Positions 11,401 through 24,926 of a stretch of DNA of 64,000 bases are shown piece by piece. Location of the stretch: the NCBI GenBank assembly GCA_963556195.1, contig OY744520.1:3333501-3397500 (forward strand), read 5' to 3'. Both the position numbers and the translations under genes were made by a program. Within the stretch, counting starts at the first letter, position 1. Every line of letters begins with the position of its first letter. The notes beneath the pieces were generated by a model, which worked only from the letters and a program-made list of their open reading frames with translations, searched no databases and was not told the DNA's origin. Origin of the DNA: Sepiola atlantica. Lineage: Eukaryota > Mollusca > Cephalopoda > Sepiida > Sepiolidae.

Positions 11401-14400
11401 TGCAATAACGGTCGTTCTTGAATCATATCAAACGGGGCTCTTTCTTCTAGGAGAGAACCATGTATTTCAATTAGAGCAAAGTTAGTTGAAATCTTCATTT
11501 AGATAATACATAACTATACCGATATATTAGAAAAGTATACGTGTACCATGCAGGCGTCCCTTACATACAGGCATCTAGATTAAAGAAGAAATACATTAAT
11601 TATCGCTACAAATAACTGCACTAGTATGTATAATTGTTGGTACATTTGATTTTAATTGACTATCCCTAATATTCATAAGACTATGTTCAAATTAGTTTAG
11701 AGAGCTGTCATCAACGAACGTACGTGTCGAAATTCCTAACCTAAGCTATTAGCCTATCGGTGTCGCTACACTTATTTAACTACTTAGGTGTGTATTGACC
11801 ATACACACATACCAATTAACATAATATCAATTATACATACATGCAAATATATCTACAAATCATTAAAAAGTATTTTATACTTAATTGAGAAACAGCATTG
11901 TTCAAATATTCACTCAATGTTTTCATGCATATATTTACTGTGTCTAATATTACATTCGTTCATACTCGGTTTCAACGTTTATAACTTGTTCTTGAATGTC
12001 TCATGTTAGTTATTTCCTCTTTTACTTTTCTTACATGTTCTCATCTGTTTGCCTTTGCTAATGAAGCCGGAATTAATTCGGTATTTCAGAAACTCCAACC
12101 AAAAGATATGTATACACTTCTAACAGTACCTTTAAGCGCAATTGTTTCAATTGCACTAGATTCACAGTGTATATTCAACAGGTAGTTTTTGAAATTATTT
12201 TTCATGAGCTCCCAGGCTTCTATGTTTACTTGATCACATATTCAAGTTTGTTTTCATGTCATACATGATAAATATACTGATACTATTTTTACTAGTACAT
12301 AAAATACAGCTAATTACAATAAACACTTTACTCTTGCAAACACTTCTAGTAATTACACTAAATTTATCGTGAAGAACCCTGTGAATTAGTTGCGTTTCTG
12401 ATTACAGAAATGTAGGGTGATAACTATTAACCCTAATGTGAGTTTAACTTTACGAAATTTAGGTTCAGAGATGTAAGATACATTTTTCGCAGCTTCTAAC
12501 ATTGAAGTGTAGTTTTAAGTCCGACCTTTTTGATCATAATAAAAAAGTTTTGTTTCATTAATTAAATTTCACCTATGCATTATTACAACCTTATAAGCCA
12601 GTCATAGTAATGGTATTTTAACTCGGTGAAACATAATATTGCAATTATCTACTTTTTATCATAAAAGTGAAATAGTGAAGGAAAAGTGTTAACCTTTAAA
12701 TGAATTTCATTACAAAATGTAATTTGTAAAAAGGTAACTCCGAAAGATAATTATCTGTCAAGTATTTTAAAGTATACTTATTAAATACGTTTCATGTATT
12801 TTTAAATATATAATGTCAGTTAAATAAAGCTGTTTCATTCATAAACTCTTTTCAGTTGTATGAGTTGTACTTTTGTTTGTTGGGTATATTTTTTGCTCTA
12901 TAGTTTAGTAATTACTGATGCCGTGTAAGTTCTTCAAATGTTAATGAATTAATTTGTTTTGTATAGTTGCTTTACAGTTCGACTTAATGAAAAAAGAAAT
13001 TTGTCCCGCAAAAACTTTTGCAACACAATTTTCCGTAATTCTACAATGACCATTATTTTACGAAACGAAGCGTAAACAACACATGTTCGTAGTAGATATC
13101 AATATAATCTCCAGGAAGGTATATACTGCGTCTACCATTACTACAAAGCCGGCTTGTGCAAATGTAGAAAATATCTCCTTGAATAGCAGTATTCAAAAAA
13201 AGCGTAGACCATTCTGAGAACTATTGAGCAGTTGAGAACTGCGCCGCAATCGGTGACAAAAGGCCAAGTAATTCAACGTGTCTCAAGACTTGACAATTTA
13301 AAGTTACTGTCGATTTAAATAAAAACATCTAAAAACTTAATGCCTATTTTAAGTAATAACTATTTTAAAGCACCATTGAATATAAAGCTGTATAAACTAA
13401 TCGAAAATATAAATCATGAAAAAATGAACAAAACAGTTTGCTTATCGACTAAGTGTGAAATAATTGAACTATACAGAAAAATAGATATTTCACCGACAAT
13501 AATAGAGTACGGATAATTTATCTTAATATTATAAGGGTTTGTTAACTAAATAATTCTTAAAATATATTAAAATCCCCTGTTCTAATTAGAGAGATTCGGG
13601 GTTTTATAAGAATGCAATACATCAAAATCAAGACCGTATCATTATGAAATTCAACATTTAAAAAAATGACAACTAAAACACAAGAAATTTAAATTTAGTA
13701 AATTACAGTAAAATAAAATAAAAATTGGTTTACAGTGAATAAATATAAGTATACTTGTAGATATCAACATTTATTTAATAAAAAAATACAAATACAACTG
13801 GACGTATTCTGTTGGCATTGGTTTTCTTAACTCATTCTTTAATCAATTACTTCTATATAGTCAAACCAGATTTTATATAAAGATGTGATTCTTTCGTGCA
13901 CTTCTGCTCCTTACTTAAGTTGACAACAAACTAAGTTTAAACTTTTTAGAGGTTGCCAATTAAGGCTGCAGGACAATACTCGCTTACGTTCTTATTCACA
14001 ACCAAGTCGGTGTAGAGTGTTTTGTAGAGATAAGCCAAAGAGGGAAAATAAGTCCTCACAGAAATGGTTGTGTAGTAGGGTTATTTCGGGGGTGACCTTT
14101 TGGCCAGTGATCAATAGAATTAAATTCAAAATGAAATTTTCTCGTGCGATATTTGACTTTCACAAAAGGAAAATAGATCATGAATAAATATTGGTTGCAC
14201 AGGTAAATTTAGTGCTATTAATTCACCCATATTGTCGAATATTTAATGTTCGGAAATATAATAAAGCCTGGATTTGTATTTTATATTTTAGTTCTAGTTT
14301 TATTATTTAAAACTTCTCATTTTTATGTTTAAAGAGACGACATTTATTTATTTCAGGTGTCGCCCTAAGAAAACGATGCCAAAGCTTGCGGATAAGGGAT

Positions 14401-17387
14401 CATTGCCTACAACCTCGTGTATTTGTTGCCAATTCTTTTAGACTAACCGTCAATGATAACATGGCGTTAGTTAGCATCAGCTCCAAAGACAATTTTTAAT
14501 CTAATTTTAAGATAAATAAAAGTGTTCAACTGTTTTCCAACGTTCTCTGCAATTTGGACACCGTTTAACAGTGTGTGTACGAAACGCTGGTATCAACACA
14601 AGTGTCCCATCGAAACGAATACATCTATTTAAAATACAGAAACACACTGGAATGTAATATTTTCTGATAGCAATGCTATGGTGTGTCAATATCTGAAATT
14701 GAAGCATATTAGACAATTTACAACTTTATTTTCTATAATGGAGTATACTACAAGTAAGCAATCTCGGTATTTTCGGCACTTTCTCACAATGTTGAGTCAA
14801 CGGTTCCTTAATGTTTGTTAGTGTTTGCGTATTTAGAGTAAAAGCATTTTTAACATGCTCATTCACATATCTAAATAATACACACGTATTGATTAATTGT
14901 ATTTAGTATCAAATTAGATGCTATATAATGTAATTCGATGTAATAAATTCATCTAGATTATACATTTTAGAATTACATAAGAATAAATCGTGAGCGTTAC
15001 CAAATTTTTAAAGTGTAACATGAGATACAATCATTTCAGAATCGAACGAATGTCGAAGTTCTAACTGAAGTTTTTAAAGAAAGTTAACAGTATGTGCGGA
15101 TCGGAGGACATAAAATGAGACCACTCCTTAAAGTACCAGTTGGTATTCAGCATATGTTAATGGCAAAAAAATCCTATAAATAATTTAATGTTCAGAAGAT
15201 TTAATGACGCATTTAACATGAATAGTTACTAAACCATTTTAAAGTTTAAAATCGTTATCTTATTTACATTTAATAGAGAATGGTATGAAACCCTCATCCC
15301 TGCCATGTGCTTTTAAATAAGTTTAATATTTCATAAAACAAACCGAGTTATATGCCGTAAGTATGCGAATTTTTCCTAGAACAGCTATGAGCATCGATTC
15401 TTACGTATCGAATTATTTTTTTGCGTCATGAAGTGCATTTGCTAAATTGTATTAAGTCAAAAAGAAAAACGAACAGCGAGCAAACAGAAACGACCAAAGA
15501 AAGATTGCAAGTGTATACTCATCTACAATTGTAATTGTTTTATAGTAATTATATTAAACTAGTATCTAGACAACGCATAGGTTATTGGTTTCTTGTGTAG
15601 CTTACAGAGGAATCTAAAAGAAATGCATATAGGAAAGAAAAGTATATAATATTCTCCTAAAATTGTTAATTAACATATCAATTTATATGTATGTTTACAG
15701 AACATAACGGTCCAGTCATTTTAACTAGAAAAATACTTAAAAACTAACGATTAGAAAACCTGTTGATTTTGTAAATCTACATTTTCTAATCGTTAGTTTT
15801 AAAGCAAATGAATGTACAAATCGGGCAACAGAACGGGTTAGCTTATCGACTCGGTATTTTTCGAAAAGGAAACAATTCATAGCGTACGAATATCAACTTC
15901 AATATAATTTGCTTCCTAAACCTAAACATCTTAAATAAATGCTAAACCTACAACATTTGGTATCAACGCGAGGATCTTTGAACGTCTAAATGTTGGATCC
16001 AATTACAGGAATTCAAATTAGAGTGAAAGACTCACCTAGATAAGAGGTTAGCATCAAAATACACGGCGTGTTAATATTTTTATTCAAGTCAATGCATTCA
16101 GTCTAGTGCTGGTACAATTACATTAGCCAAAATAAAAACGCAAATTTATTTAGGCAAGACTAGATTAGATGTTTCGACATATGTAGGGCGTTTTAAGTAC
16201 CTTTGTAAATATGTATCATAATTACCAGCAAAAGAGAATTTAATTTAAATATTTTAGAATTGTTTTTCGGAATCAGAAATGAGGCTAAATTTATTTTTAT
16301 TCCGATACCCGAAAATCGTTCCGATTAATTGTCAAGAAAAAAGTGTATGTATATATATATATATATATATATAGAACCAGGTACTTACATGTGGGGCGAA
16401 AATAGGGGCTATTAAACTGACAGTCAGACTTTTCACTTATAATTTTAATTAACATGCTATGATATAGCATAGCAATCAACATGAAGCCTATTAAAAGTTG
16501 TATGTATCAAAATATTTACTTCATTTAACGACATTTATCTACAATCGCATAATTACCAGCATAATAGAATATATTACAGTAAAGACTTGAAAAAAATAGG
16601 ACAAACACATGAGCAAGTTTTAAATTTTATTGTGCAACGGTGAGTTTGCAATTTACGCATTAGTGTCAAAACTAACACTGTAGTATTTCATGCATAGAAC
16701 AAAGCTGGCACGTTGTATATTTCCAAATCGTAATTGATCATATAAGCAATAGAGTCGGTTTACGATGCCCTGTTCGATAAAGTATGAAAGAACTGAATAG
16801 ATAGTAATAGAAAATCAGTTAATAGATAGTTACGCTGTGAAACACTATTTAAAATGCTACAAAATTGCTTCAAATGCAACATTCTTTGAAAATGAGAATG
16901 TTCAAAATAAATTGATTATGTAGGCTAAAATAATTAAAAGTGATACGCTTAAGTGTATTTAAAATATAAGTCTTTTTTCTGGTCATACTTTTTAACGCGT
17001 GGCGAGCTAAAAAAAATGCACTACGTTACATAGTTTTCAAAGATTTAAAAATATACGAAATTGTTTAACGAAATGACTAAGTTCCTTGTATAATTCGTCA
17101 CATAATAAAGACATCGTATATGATTTCAGGGTGTCAGAATATGGAGAAGTCCAGAGTTACCTGTTTTCATAAGACGTGTGAGAAAAAAGCAATCACAGGA
17201 ATTGTGTAAACATTACAAACAGAACACCCTTTTAAAACTTGAATGAAGTAATGCTGGCAATAAACAGCGACGAGTACATGTGCACTATGCAGCTTTGTCA
17301 GTTTATATTCAATATTAGTTTTCAGAAATGGATGGAATCTAACCGTGAGAATTGACACATTCTACGCTCGGGATAGTCTTTAGTAGA
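8441..17387. other. 9-kb gene-free stretch
   Basis: No coding region is supported. The block at about 8560-9120 is slightly GC-richer but its short ORFs show no domain, span or codon signal. The ORFs at 10243-10500, 11788-12185 and 14507-14716 look like chance frames. A short (TA)n run sits near 16347-16372 and a perfect inverted repeat at 15740-15800. Confidence 0.5.
15740..15800. repeat. 19-bp perfect inverted repeat
   Basis: AAAACTAACGATTAGAAAA (15740-15758) is matched exactly in reverse complement at 15782-15800, with a 23-bp loop. It could be a tiny foldback element or the remains of a MITE. Confidence 0.75.
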
Positions 17388-17401
17388 GGTTGCACACGCA
17401 T
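17388..17401 (-). other. 3' flanking element, gene copy 2
   Basis: Plus-strand GGTTGCACACGCAT lies 7 bp past the stop of copy 2. It differs by one base from the same element after copy 1 and supports duplication of the whole locus. Confidence 0.55.
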
Positions 17402-17408
17402 CTTTTGT

Positions 17409-17693
17409 TCAAAGCTGAACGTCTTCGTCAGACGACGACTGACTGGAAGGTTCAGACGCATTCCTTGCGTTCACCCGCTTCTTGTATAGGGTGTACAGAT
17501 ACCAAACGAGGAAGACCATGCCGAAAAATAGCACAGTAGTCACGAGACTATAGAAAGGGGTTTCATAATCGAAATCCGATTTTCTGGGAGTAGAAGGACC
17601 CATAGGTGTAGTCACTGCTCGTCCTGCGCGTTTCAAGGTTTCTTTAACAATATCCTGAGTCTTAATCAGTAGTGACCCGCTGTATTCTGCCAT
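17409..17693 (-). CDS. small single-pass membrane protein, family copy 2
   Basis: A 94-residue single-exon ORF. The longer frame starts at 17744, but the start is taken at the ATG at 17693 because it opens with MAEYSG, exactly as copy 4 does, sits in a good AAGATGG context, and lies 62 bp after a TATA box. Residues 1-40 are hydrophilic and Thr/Pro-rich. FDYETP (41-46) abuts one hydrophobic span (about 47-69), then KKRVNARN and an acidic Ser-rich tail (EPSSQSSSDEDVQL) with possible acidophilic kinase sites and a class II PDZ-like end. There are no N-glycosylation sequons in the N-part. It is intact and has the best-preserved context in the family. Function is unknown; a regulator of an ion pump or channel is a structural analogy with FXYD and KCNE proteins. 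Confidence 0.8.
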   Translation of the reverse strand: MAEYSGSLLIKTQDIVKETLKRAGRAVTTPMGPSTPRKSDFDYETPFYSLVTTVLFFGMVFLVWYLYTLYKKRVNARNASEPSSQSSSDEDVQL

Positions 17694-17755
17694 CTTTAAA
17701 CTTTGCACTGAGGACTTGAAATCACAATACCGGTAAACGGGCACATTATTTTTAT

Positions 17756-17791
17756 TTTATACTCGATACAGACAATTGTCTGACCAATCAC
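17756..17791 (-). promoter_or_regulatory. CCAAT-TATA core promoter of gene copy 2
   Basis: The minus strand reads GTGATTGGTC (plus 17782-17791), 20 bp, then TATAAAA (TATAAA at plus 17756-17761). The CCAAT element ends 88 bp before the ATG, the same distance as in copy 1. Confidence 0.7.
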
Positions 17792-18309
17792 CTTCTAGTT
17801 AGAATAGATTAGTCCATAGCAGTTAAGGTGTTCTCGTTATTTACACAAACACATTTGTAATGCAAACTTATTGGTTCGAGCCTTAAGCAATCTAAGGAGA
17901 GTATTTTAATATAGTAAAACTAACAAATAAAGTGTTATTCTTACGAATTAGCATGTTATGACGTAATTGTTCATTTGCATATGTTTCTTTGGTTCGTTTT
18001 CGTGTATTCATTGCGGATACTTTAAATCAAATCTTATATTAAGTGAGTGTAGCATAATCCCAGGTAAAAATATAAAATCACAATGATAAAAGTTATTATA
18101 TGTACGGCAATCTTTAATATTTATCTTGCTTAGATAATCACAATAGATGTCAAACGCTTTTTTACTATTTTATTTTTTATTTATATGGAAATCGCTCCAG
18201 ACAGGACATGCAGCCACTTAATGTAATACTCTAACAAGAAGAAAACATAATTATAACAAAACATGAGATTTGTATTAGCTTTAGTCTTTAAAAGACTACG
18301 ATTATAGGT

Positions 18310-19330
18310 AAGGGGTAACAGTTAGCAAGAAGATAGTTCCACACGCCTGCAGTTTTTGAAAATCAGCTACTGGAACAAGAAGGTGTTCTACAATAAGCTA
18401 TCAAAACAGCGAATTGATAGATACCACTAGTCGCACAGGTTTAATGAGCTGTAACTAAGGAAGCAGAGAATAGATCACACAATTCTGAAGAATACATAGA
18501 ATTATAGTATTTATAGAAACTTCTGAGACAAGCAACATCCCGTCTGTGAGAGAAGGCGATCAGAGAAAAAGCTAGGGCTAATCAAATTGCAGATACGTTG
18601 CTGCACCTTATTGAGCAGAGATTCACCAGCCCACATATACAAACAGTATTCCTTACGTGGTCTGATAGTAGATTTGTAGCGATAGAGAATAGCATCAGAT
18701 GTGAGAACGTGTTTGGAGCGATAGAGAGAACGACTTTACGAGAAGCAGAAAAATAAATGGATCTATTGTATAGACTTCAAGAGAGATTTAATGAGAGAGA
18801 AACATCAATAAGTTTCAGAGTCCATTTCACTTCAAAAGCAGAGACATCTCAAGAGTAAAAGAGGAACGCTTCGATTGAAATACACGAGCTGAGTCTTAAC
18901 AGGATAACACGAAACAAGTTATTCTGTAACCTAATCTACACCTGAGCCCAGGTGCCCATCTAGATCAGCTGCATATTTCGACTGATCCGCGGGTAATTTA
19001 GGGAAACAACACGAACATAGAGAGTGGTATCATCGGCATAGATGCTAATTTTCTGAACAATATTTTCTGGAAGATCATTTATATAGAGAGGAAACAGTGT
19101 TGGGCATTGATAGGAAAGGAGAATGAAGAGACAGCGTCCAAAGTTGCTCGCAAGCTTTGATCAGAATGAAAATACCTTATAATGTCAATGACATCACCAC
19201 CAATACCATCACATTGAAGTTTGTGTAGGAGATTAGTATGCCACACTCTGTCGAACGCCTTCAAAATGTGAAGCGCACTTGTTCTACTCGCTCCTGAATT
19301 ATCTATAAACTGACAAATACGCTAGGTTAG
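18310..19330 (-). pseudogene. LINE reverse transcriptase remnant, minus strand
   Basis: Reading leftward, KAFDRVWHTNLLHKLQ (19079-19264) is followed by the catalytic block YADDTTLYV (about 19015-19044). Farther on is a C-terminal region with RPRKEYCLYMW and NKVQQRICNLI (about 18585-18670) and a final AGVWNYLL-type block near 18330. Order and motifs fit a Jockey/CR1-type LINE, but it is more diverged than, and clearly distinct from, the copy at 4800-8440. Many stops and frameshifts. Limits are approximate and the endonuclease half is missing. Confidence 0.7.
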
Positions 19331-21043
19331 AGGGTTTACACTCACTATATGGTATCTGTTCTAAATTGTACACCAAGACAATAACTCATCAAACTATAAA
19401 TAATTGTTAGTGTGATGAAAAGAACGCTTTACTTCTTTTACGCTCCGGAAGTGAATTATTTCCCTTTTGCTACTTCCGTTTCCTTTCTCTGGGACTAGAT
19501 TAAACCCGCAGAATAAGCAATGACAGAAGGACACGACACCTACATCTGATATAAATTCCCTGCTAATGCCTTCACATTAAGATGAAAATCATGGAATCTA
19601 CCGTATAGCTATGTGAGGTTGTATCAGTAAAGGAGGTACGACTCTAATCGTTGGAAACCTATAATAGAGTATTATAAGTAGTAAGGACATATAATATTAC
19701 TAATTATTTAGATATCCCATGACTAATACAAATAGATGTAGCATTGAAATCCCGTTTGATTCGCTGTATCTCATGAAATACACAAAGTCATGTGATCAAT
19801 TTAGACCTTCTTAATTGAAGCTTAACTTTACGAATATGTATTCTATTTTTAAAGCCATGATTTCAGAAGTGTAAGCTCTTTCGCACAGTTTACATAAATG
19901 ACGTATATTTCTAATTATTTTAGTCATTAGAAATCCTACAAAGTTGATCTAATCTAATGCGAATCAGTATTTCAACTAGCTAAACCATAATAATTATAAT
20001 TGTGTAATAGTTATCATTTAAGTGAAAGAATCAAACTCCGCACGCTCTCCTGTGATGCAACGGTGCACGCGCATAGACAATGCAATCAGACAATGCAATT
20101 AAATAATTTCAAAATAAAAGAAATATGAATCTATATTATATTTTTCAAGTACACTTAGTAAATACGTTTTGTGTGCTATACATTTACATTACCAAATTAT
20201 TGTGAAATTGTGGAACAATCGAGGAGTGACAACATTGGGAGAGCTGGTGCTTCTACTACAGTTTGACATCTTTTGTGCCAGACTTCGAGACAGGTGCAGT
20301 ACCTACTTGCAATTAAAACACATCAGTACGCCTGCGTCGGCCAATTTTGTAAAATTGGGGATCGGTGTCAAACCAATTCAATGACAGTTTCATGTGATGC
20401 GCTCAGAGAACAGACCAGCTGGCATCCAAGATGTGTTAGAAAGTCGAAGCAGCTTGTTACATAATGACCTATAGGCTGAAGGTGCCTTTATTTCTCTATC
20501 TCTCTCATTCTTTTTCTCCCTTTCTCTCGTTCCACCCTCGCTTGGTCCGTAACAGGCGAAATGACACTGTCGCCTTTTGGGCAATCATCAAGGCAGTCGT
20601 GTGCGCACGACGATACTATTTTCATGGGTTGTGTTATTTTTCATTTTCGAAATATAACAAATTATGTCATGAAAGTAAAATAGTTTGTTCAATTATTACA
20701 ATAACATTTTTTATTACAGCACAGCTTATGGTTGCGACAAAACAGCAAATCTGGCGAAATACCCGTCCAGCCAGACAAATCGTATAAACTCTTTAATTAA
20801 GTGGATGTTACCATCGTTTCCACTCGGGGAGCTAGTGTGTGCCGTTTCTCAGGATAGAACGATTATTTTCCCCAAAAAGTCTCCAAAGATCGGACACACT
20901 CTCCGGCTTTGACTATCATCAAATATGATTACTCACTTGGCGATAACACCGTGTTGCACTTTAGATCCAGTTCCACACAATATCGTCCCATAAATATGTT
21001 CACTAAATGAGTGTCGCACTAAAACAAAGCGGATTGAAAGAAA

Positions 21044-21045
<2 letters not shown>

Positions 21046-21083
<38 letters not shown>
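21046..21083. repeat. (TA)n microsatellite
   Basis: Pure TA run of about 38 bp. Confidence 0.95.
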
Positions 21084-21086
<3 letters not shown>

Positions 21087-22810
21087 AAGGCAGTCATCAT
21101 ATATGTATATAATACATGTATTTATTACTGATATATTCATTCTATCAAGCACCTTTTTATAACGTCATTCATTTTTATTAACCTTGATTTTGTGTAGTTT
21201 GACGGAATATCAAAACATTTTTATGACATTTCTACCGAATACCATCATTTTAGTAAAGCTTTTATATCTGAAACTATTTTATTTCAATTTTATTTTGTAG
21301 ACTTATATTTAAAAAAATAGATTATTTGCAAAACTAAAGAGTGAATTTACCAATATACACGTGTTTTTGAGAGAGTATTCCTGGGAGTAATGTCATCATA
21401 AAAACTATCAAATTCATACGTTCATATAATACTCAGAAGATATTATGATTCATGAAAACTTAATGTATGTGTTTAAATATTTGTATGTACAGTATTTACT
21501 CATTAACTTAGTAACTTATTATTACGAATTTGAAAACTCCGATGCTATGCGTAAAACATCATAATATGGAATATGGTTCGTTTAATTCAGTTTTATGCCA
21601 AACTAAATTTAAGTGGTGCAAGCTGCCACGTAGTTTAACTTGACAGGTCTGCTTTTTCACTTATTTGCACTCATTGGCTCTCCGGGTTATTTTAACACAA
21701 ACTAACTGGCACTAGCAATACTTGATATCTAAACATTTCAGACCAGCTGCAACCTTTAACCGAAACACTAACCCAGAAACTATCATAAAAAAGGAAAAAC
21801 ATTTTTAAAAATTAGAAAAATGTCAGCCATTTGCTGTGCAAAAGTTTATTCGTTAAGGAAAAAGAATTGCTCAGAAACAGTTGTGTTCGTGTGTATATTA
21901 ACAAGAGAGTCATTGACCAAAAATGTTTAAAAAATTGAATAACGTAAAAAAACACATAGCAATCGATGTAAAAAGCAAACGTTTGCTTTAAATATTTGTC
22001 AACATTATTTTATATATTTAAAACATTTCATTAACACTGCTGATATAATATAAATCAACATTTGATTGATAACAGTTGTTTAGTTATGGTTTGTTATTAT
22101 CGTCTGCCTGTCTTCAATTTAGCGTTTGACAGTGTTTGCCTAGTGAACTCTCGGACCCTTCCCAGACCTGCACGATCGTTGATGACGCGAAGACACGGAC
22201 ACAGGGTGTGTTCACTGTAAGAGTACAACAAAAGGAACTCTTACTACTCTTGTTCCGTATGTAAGTAGACCTGGCTGTGATGGTAAACAAGTGATTTCGC
22301 ATTCATAAACGCTTGTCAATTGGAGCCTCACCACATAATTTTTGTAAAGTTATTCTCCAGGACTGAGTTTTAGTACAGTTTTTGAGTAGTTTATAAATAT
22401 GTTAAGTAGGGTTTGCAAAAGAACAGATGCATTTGTTTTGTTTTCTGAGAAAATGATAGTTGGCTTTGAATCTGTAACAGGTAAGACACGACACGTATTT
22501 ATTTCGCGATCAATTGCATGTGGAGAATGCTAATCACTGAGTGATACAAAAGATTACATACACATTCTGGTAAATGCATCGTACACAATCTTTTTAGGTT
22601 GATCAATCAGCTCTAGAGAATGGTTGTATTCATGTTGCAGGATAGGGTTGTTCATAACATTCAGCTTCAAGATATCAAGCTTTCAGGCCGTGGCACATGC
22701 TTTATTTCTCGCAATGTATTATTTACAGTTAATGCCGTATTCCAAAAGGTAGTTAAGATCTGATATTTTGAAATTAGACAAATTCCGCAACGTATTTATC
22801 ATGTTTAAAA

Positions 22811-22846
22811 AATGTGTCCGACGGACTATTGTCCTTCAGACACATT
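22811..22846. repeat. compact hairpin
   Basis: AATGTGTC and GACACATT form the outer stem and GGAC/GTCC an inner stem with a TATT loop. No protein or element context explains it. Confidence 0.5.
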
Positions 22847-24807
22847 ATCAATGGTGTCGGTCGCATGACATGACAGACTGCCACATGTATTTTATTTTTA
22901 TTTTTAATTACATCTGATAGTAAACTAACGCTATGTTCATTAATGTAGTTTCCTTAAGTTACTTCCTATATATTTCTATAGTAAAATAAACTAAAATATT
23001 TTGCGGGATCATGGTTGAGTTTTATTCGAAGTAAACTTTTATTTCATTAATTTGTTATACACATAACTCGTTTTAATTAATCTAAATAGTCATAATTATT
23101 ATTTAAATAAGGCAGCACTTTTATCTCTAGTTTTATGGCTATCAATTTCCAAATCTCGCCGTGTTGTTTTAAAACATCCCGCTTAATTTCCATTCTGTTA
23201 TAAGACTATTCATTTCACCCCTTTGTTTACAAACAGCCGAAGAAAAATATGGTTGAAATACAAAATTTAAAAAATAAAAATTAGTATTACGATTTAACCC
23301 GAACCCGAGAAGGAAGGAGAACTAAGGGACGGATATATAGCGACTAGAAAGTTGATAATTTGCAATGTTTATTGTTAAGCTACTCAATACGTGACCTAAC
23401 AGATTACCTTTTTCTAAGTGGGTTACTATAGATTTAGAATTTAATCTAATAACAATTGGAATTTAACGCATTTGTATATTCAGATAGTTGATGTGTCGTG
23501 TAACGGTCGTCGACTCATACATAGTTCAATAATTTTAAATTTATTTCTAAGTTTAGGAAGGAAAACAACCACAGTCTGTAAGGATGGGTCTCTTTGAGAA
23601 GTTGGCACCGGACATATAATGAGTGATAGTTCTACAATAAACTTGCATGGAAACACATTCTAAAATTCTGGTTGATAAACATTGGTTCATACTAGCGTTT
23701 AAAATATGGCGAAGTGGAAGAAGATCTGAGTCTCATAAATGTGAGGATGACAAAGATATTTACAACGGTAATCATTCTTTTATATATTTACGCTATTAAA
23801 TTTAGAAAAGTTAATGTTCATTTACAAATATTTATTAAATAAACTGGTACTTAGGAAATATCGCCATCATTAAAGGAAACTATGTTCTAATTTATAGGTA
23901 ATTATGAACTGTTTACTTACGAACTGTCAACCAGCCAGATCTGTTTGCTAATTAACAAAATATACACATCAGAAGTAGAGTACACTTTCCAAATGTATCG
24001 GAAATGTGTACTTTATTTTATTTAATTACAAATGTAAAGAGTATAAGAAATAGTGGAATGAAAAGCGACGACCATAAATACCAAATATTACTAAATGAAT
24101 GGTAAGACACATGAACAATATAAGCATTAATTTTGAAATGTTTATTTTGAAACAGTAAGATAGCAATTCGCGTATGAATCGTCAAAACATTACAGACAGA
24201 AATTTAATTAATAGTATAATAGCGTACTAAAAACATTACGGTTCAAAAGCAAAAAGGTTAGGCAATCACAGTTAACAGATGACAATATAAACTTTGCAGT
24301 AGAACTGAAAGGAAGTAGGAAAAATATTTTAGAGACTGTTTGTATATATCAAGTTTTATTTTATTAAAATGCGGCTAACATATGTAACATTTCAGTTCTG
24401 ACCTATTAAGACAATAAACTACATTAGCCAAAATAAGGATTTAATAGAATTGGAAAACTTTACAAAATATGTGAAATGTTTAAAAATTGAAATGTATAGT
24501 GGTGTATGCATCTCTACATCTTGCAAGCTAAAATAATCTGAATTACAAGGTAAACCCGGAAGTGTAAGGACAGAGATCAAGTCCCAAAAATCAAATGCTT
24601 ACATCAAGATATTCTGCAATACATATGACTACATTTTCCAGAGAACATCACGTGTACAGAGACTGCACTAGCATGTAAAAATGTCTTTGTTAGAATCGAA
24701 TGTTATAATGTTGGTAATAATCAGGTTTTTGTACAATGCAGTTATGTCCCTTTCTATTGAATATTGCAATAAAGATGAACCTTTCCTTCAGTGAACTGAC
24801 ACATTTG

Positions 24808-24841
24808 ACGCTAGAGCTAGCGTATGCGGTTGAACACGCAG
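24808..24841 (-). other. 3' flanking element with palindrome, gene copy 3
   Basis: A palindrome ACGCTA-GAGC-TAGCGT (24808-24823) and GGTTGAACACGCA (24828-24840) lie just past the stop of the broken copy 3. Both correspond to the arrangement after copy 1. Confidence 0.5.
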
Positions 24842-24926
24842 TTTTTAAGGTTTACCTCTAAGACAGAGGTTTGATGGAAGATCCAGTGGCAACCCTTGCG
24901 TTCAGCCGCTTCTTGTATCTAGAGTA

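Larger units (their letters stand above)
19331..24807. other. gene-free AT-rich stretch
   Basis: No supported gene. A (TA)n run is at 21046-21083 and a small hairpin at 22811-22846. A locally GC-richer patch at 22110-22330 has a 62-residue minus-strand frame without recognisable features. The frames at 20169-20912 overlap each other and look random. Confidence 0.45.
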
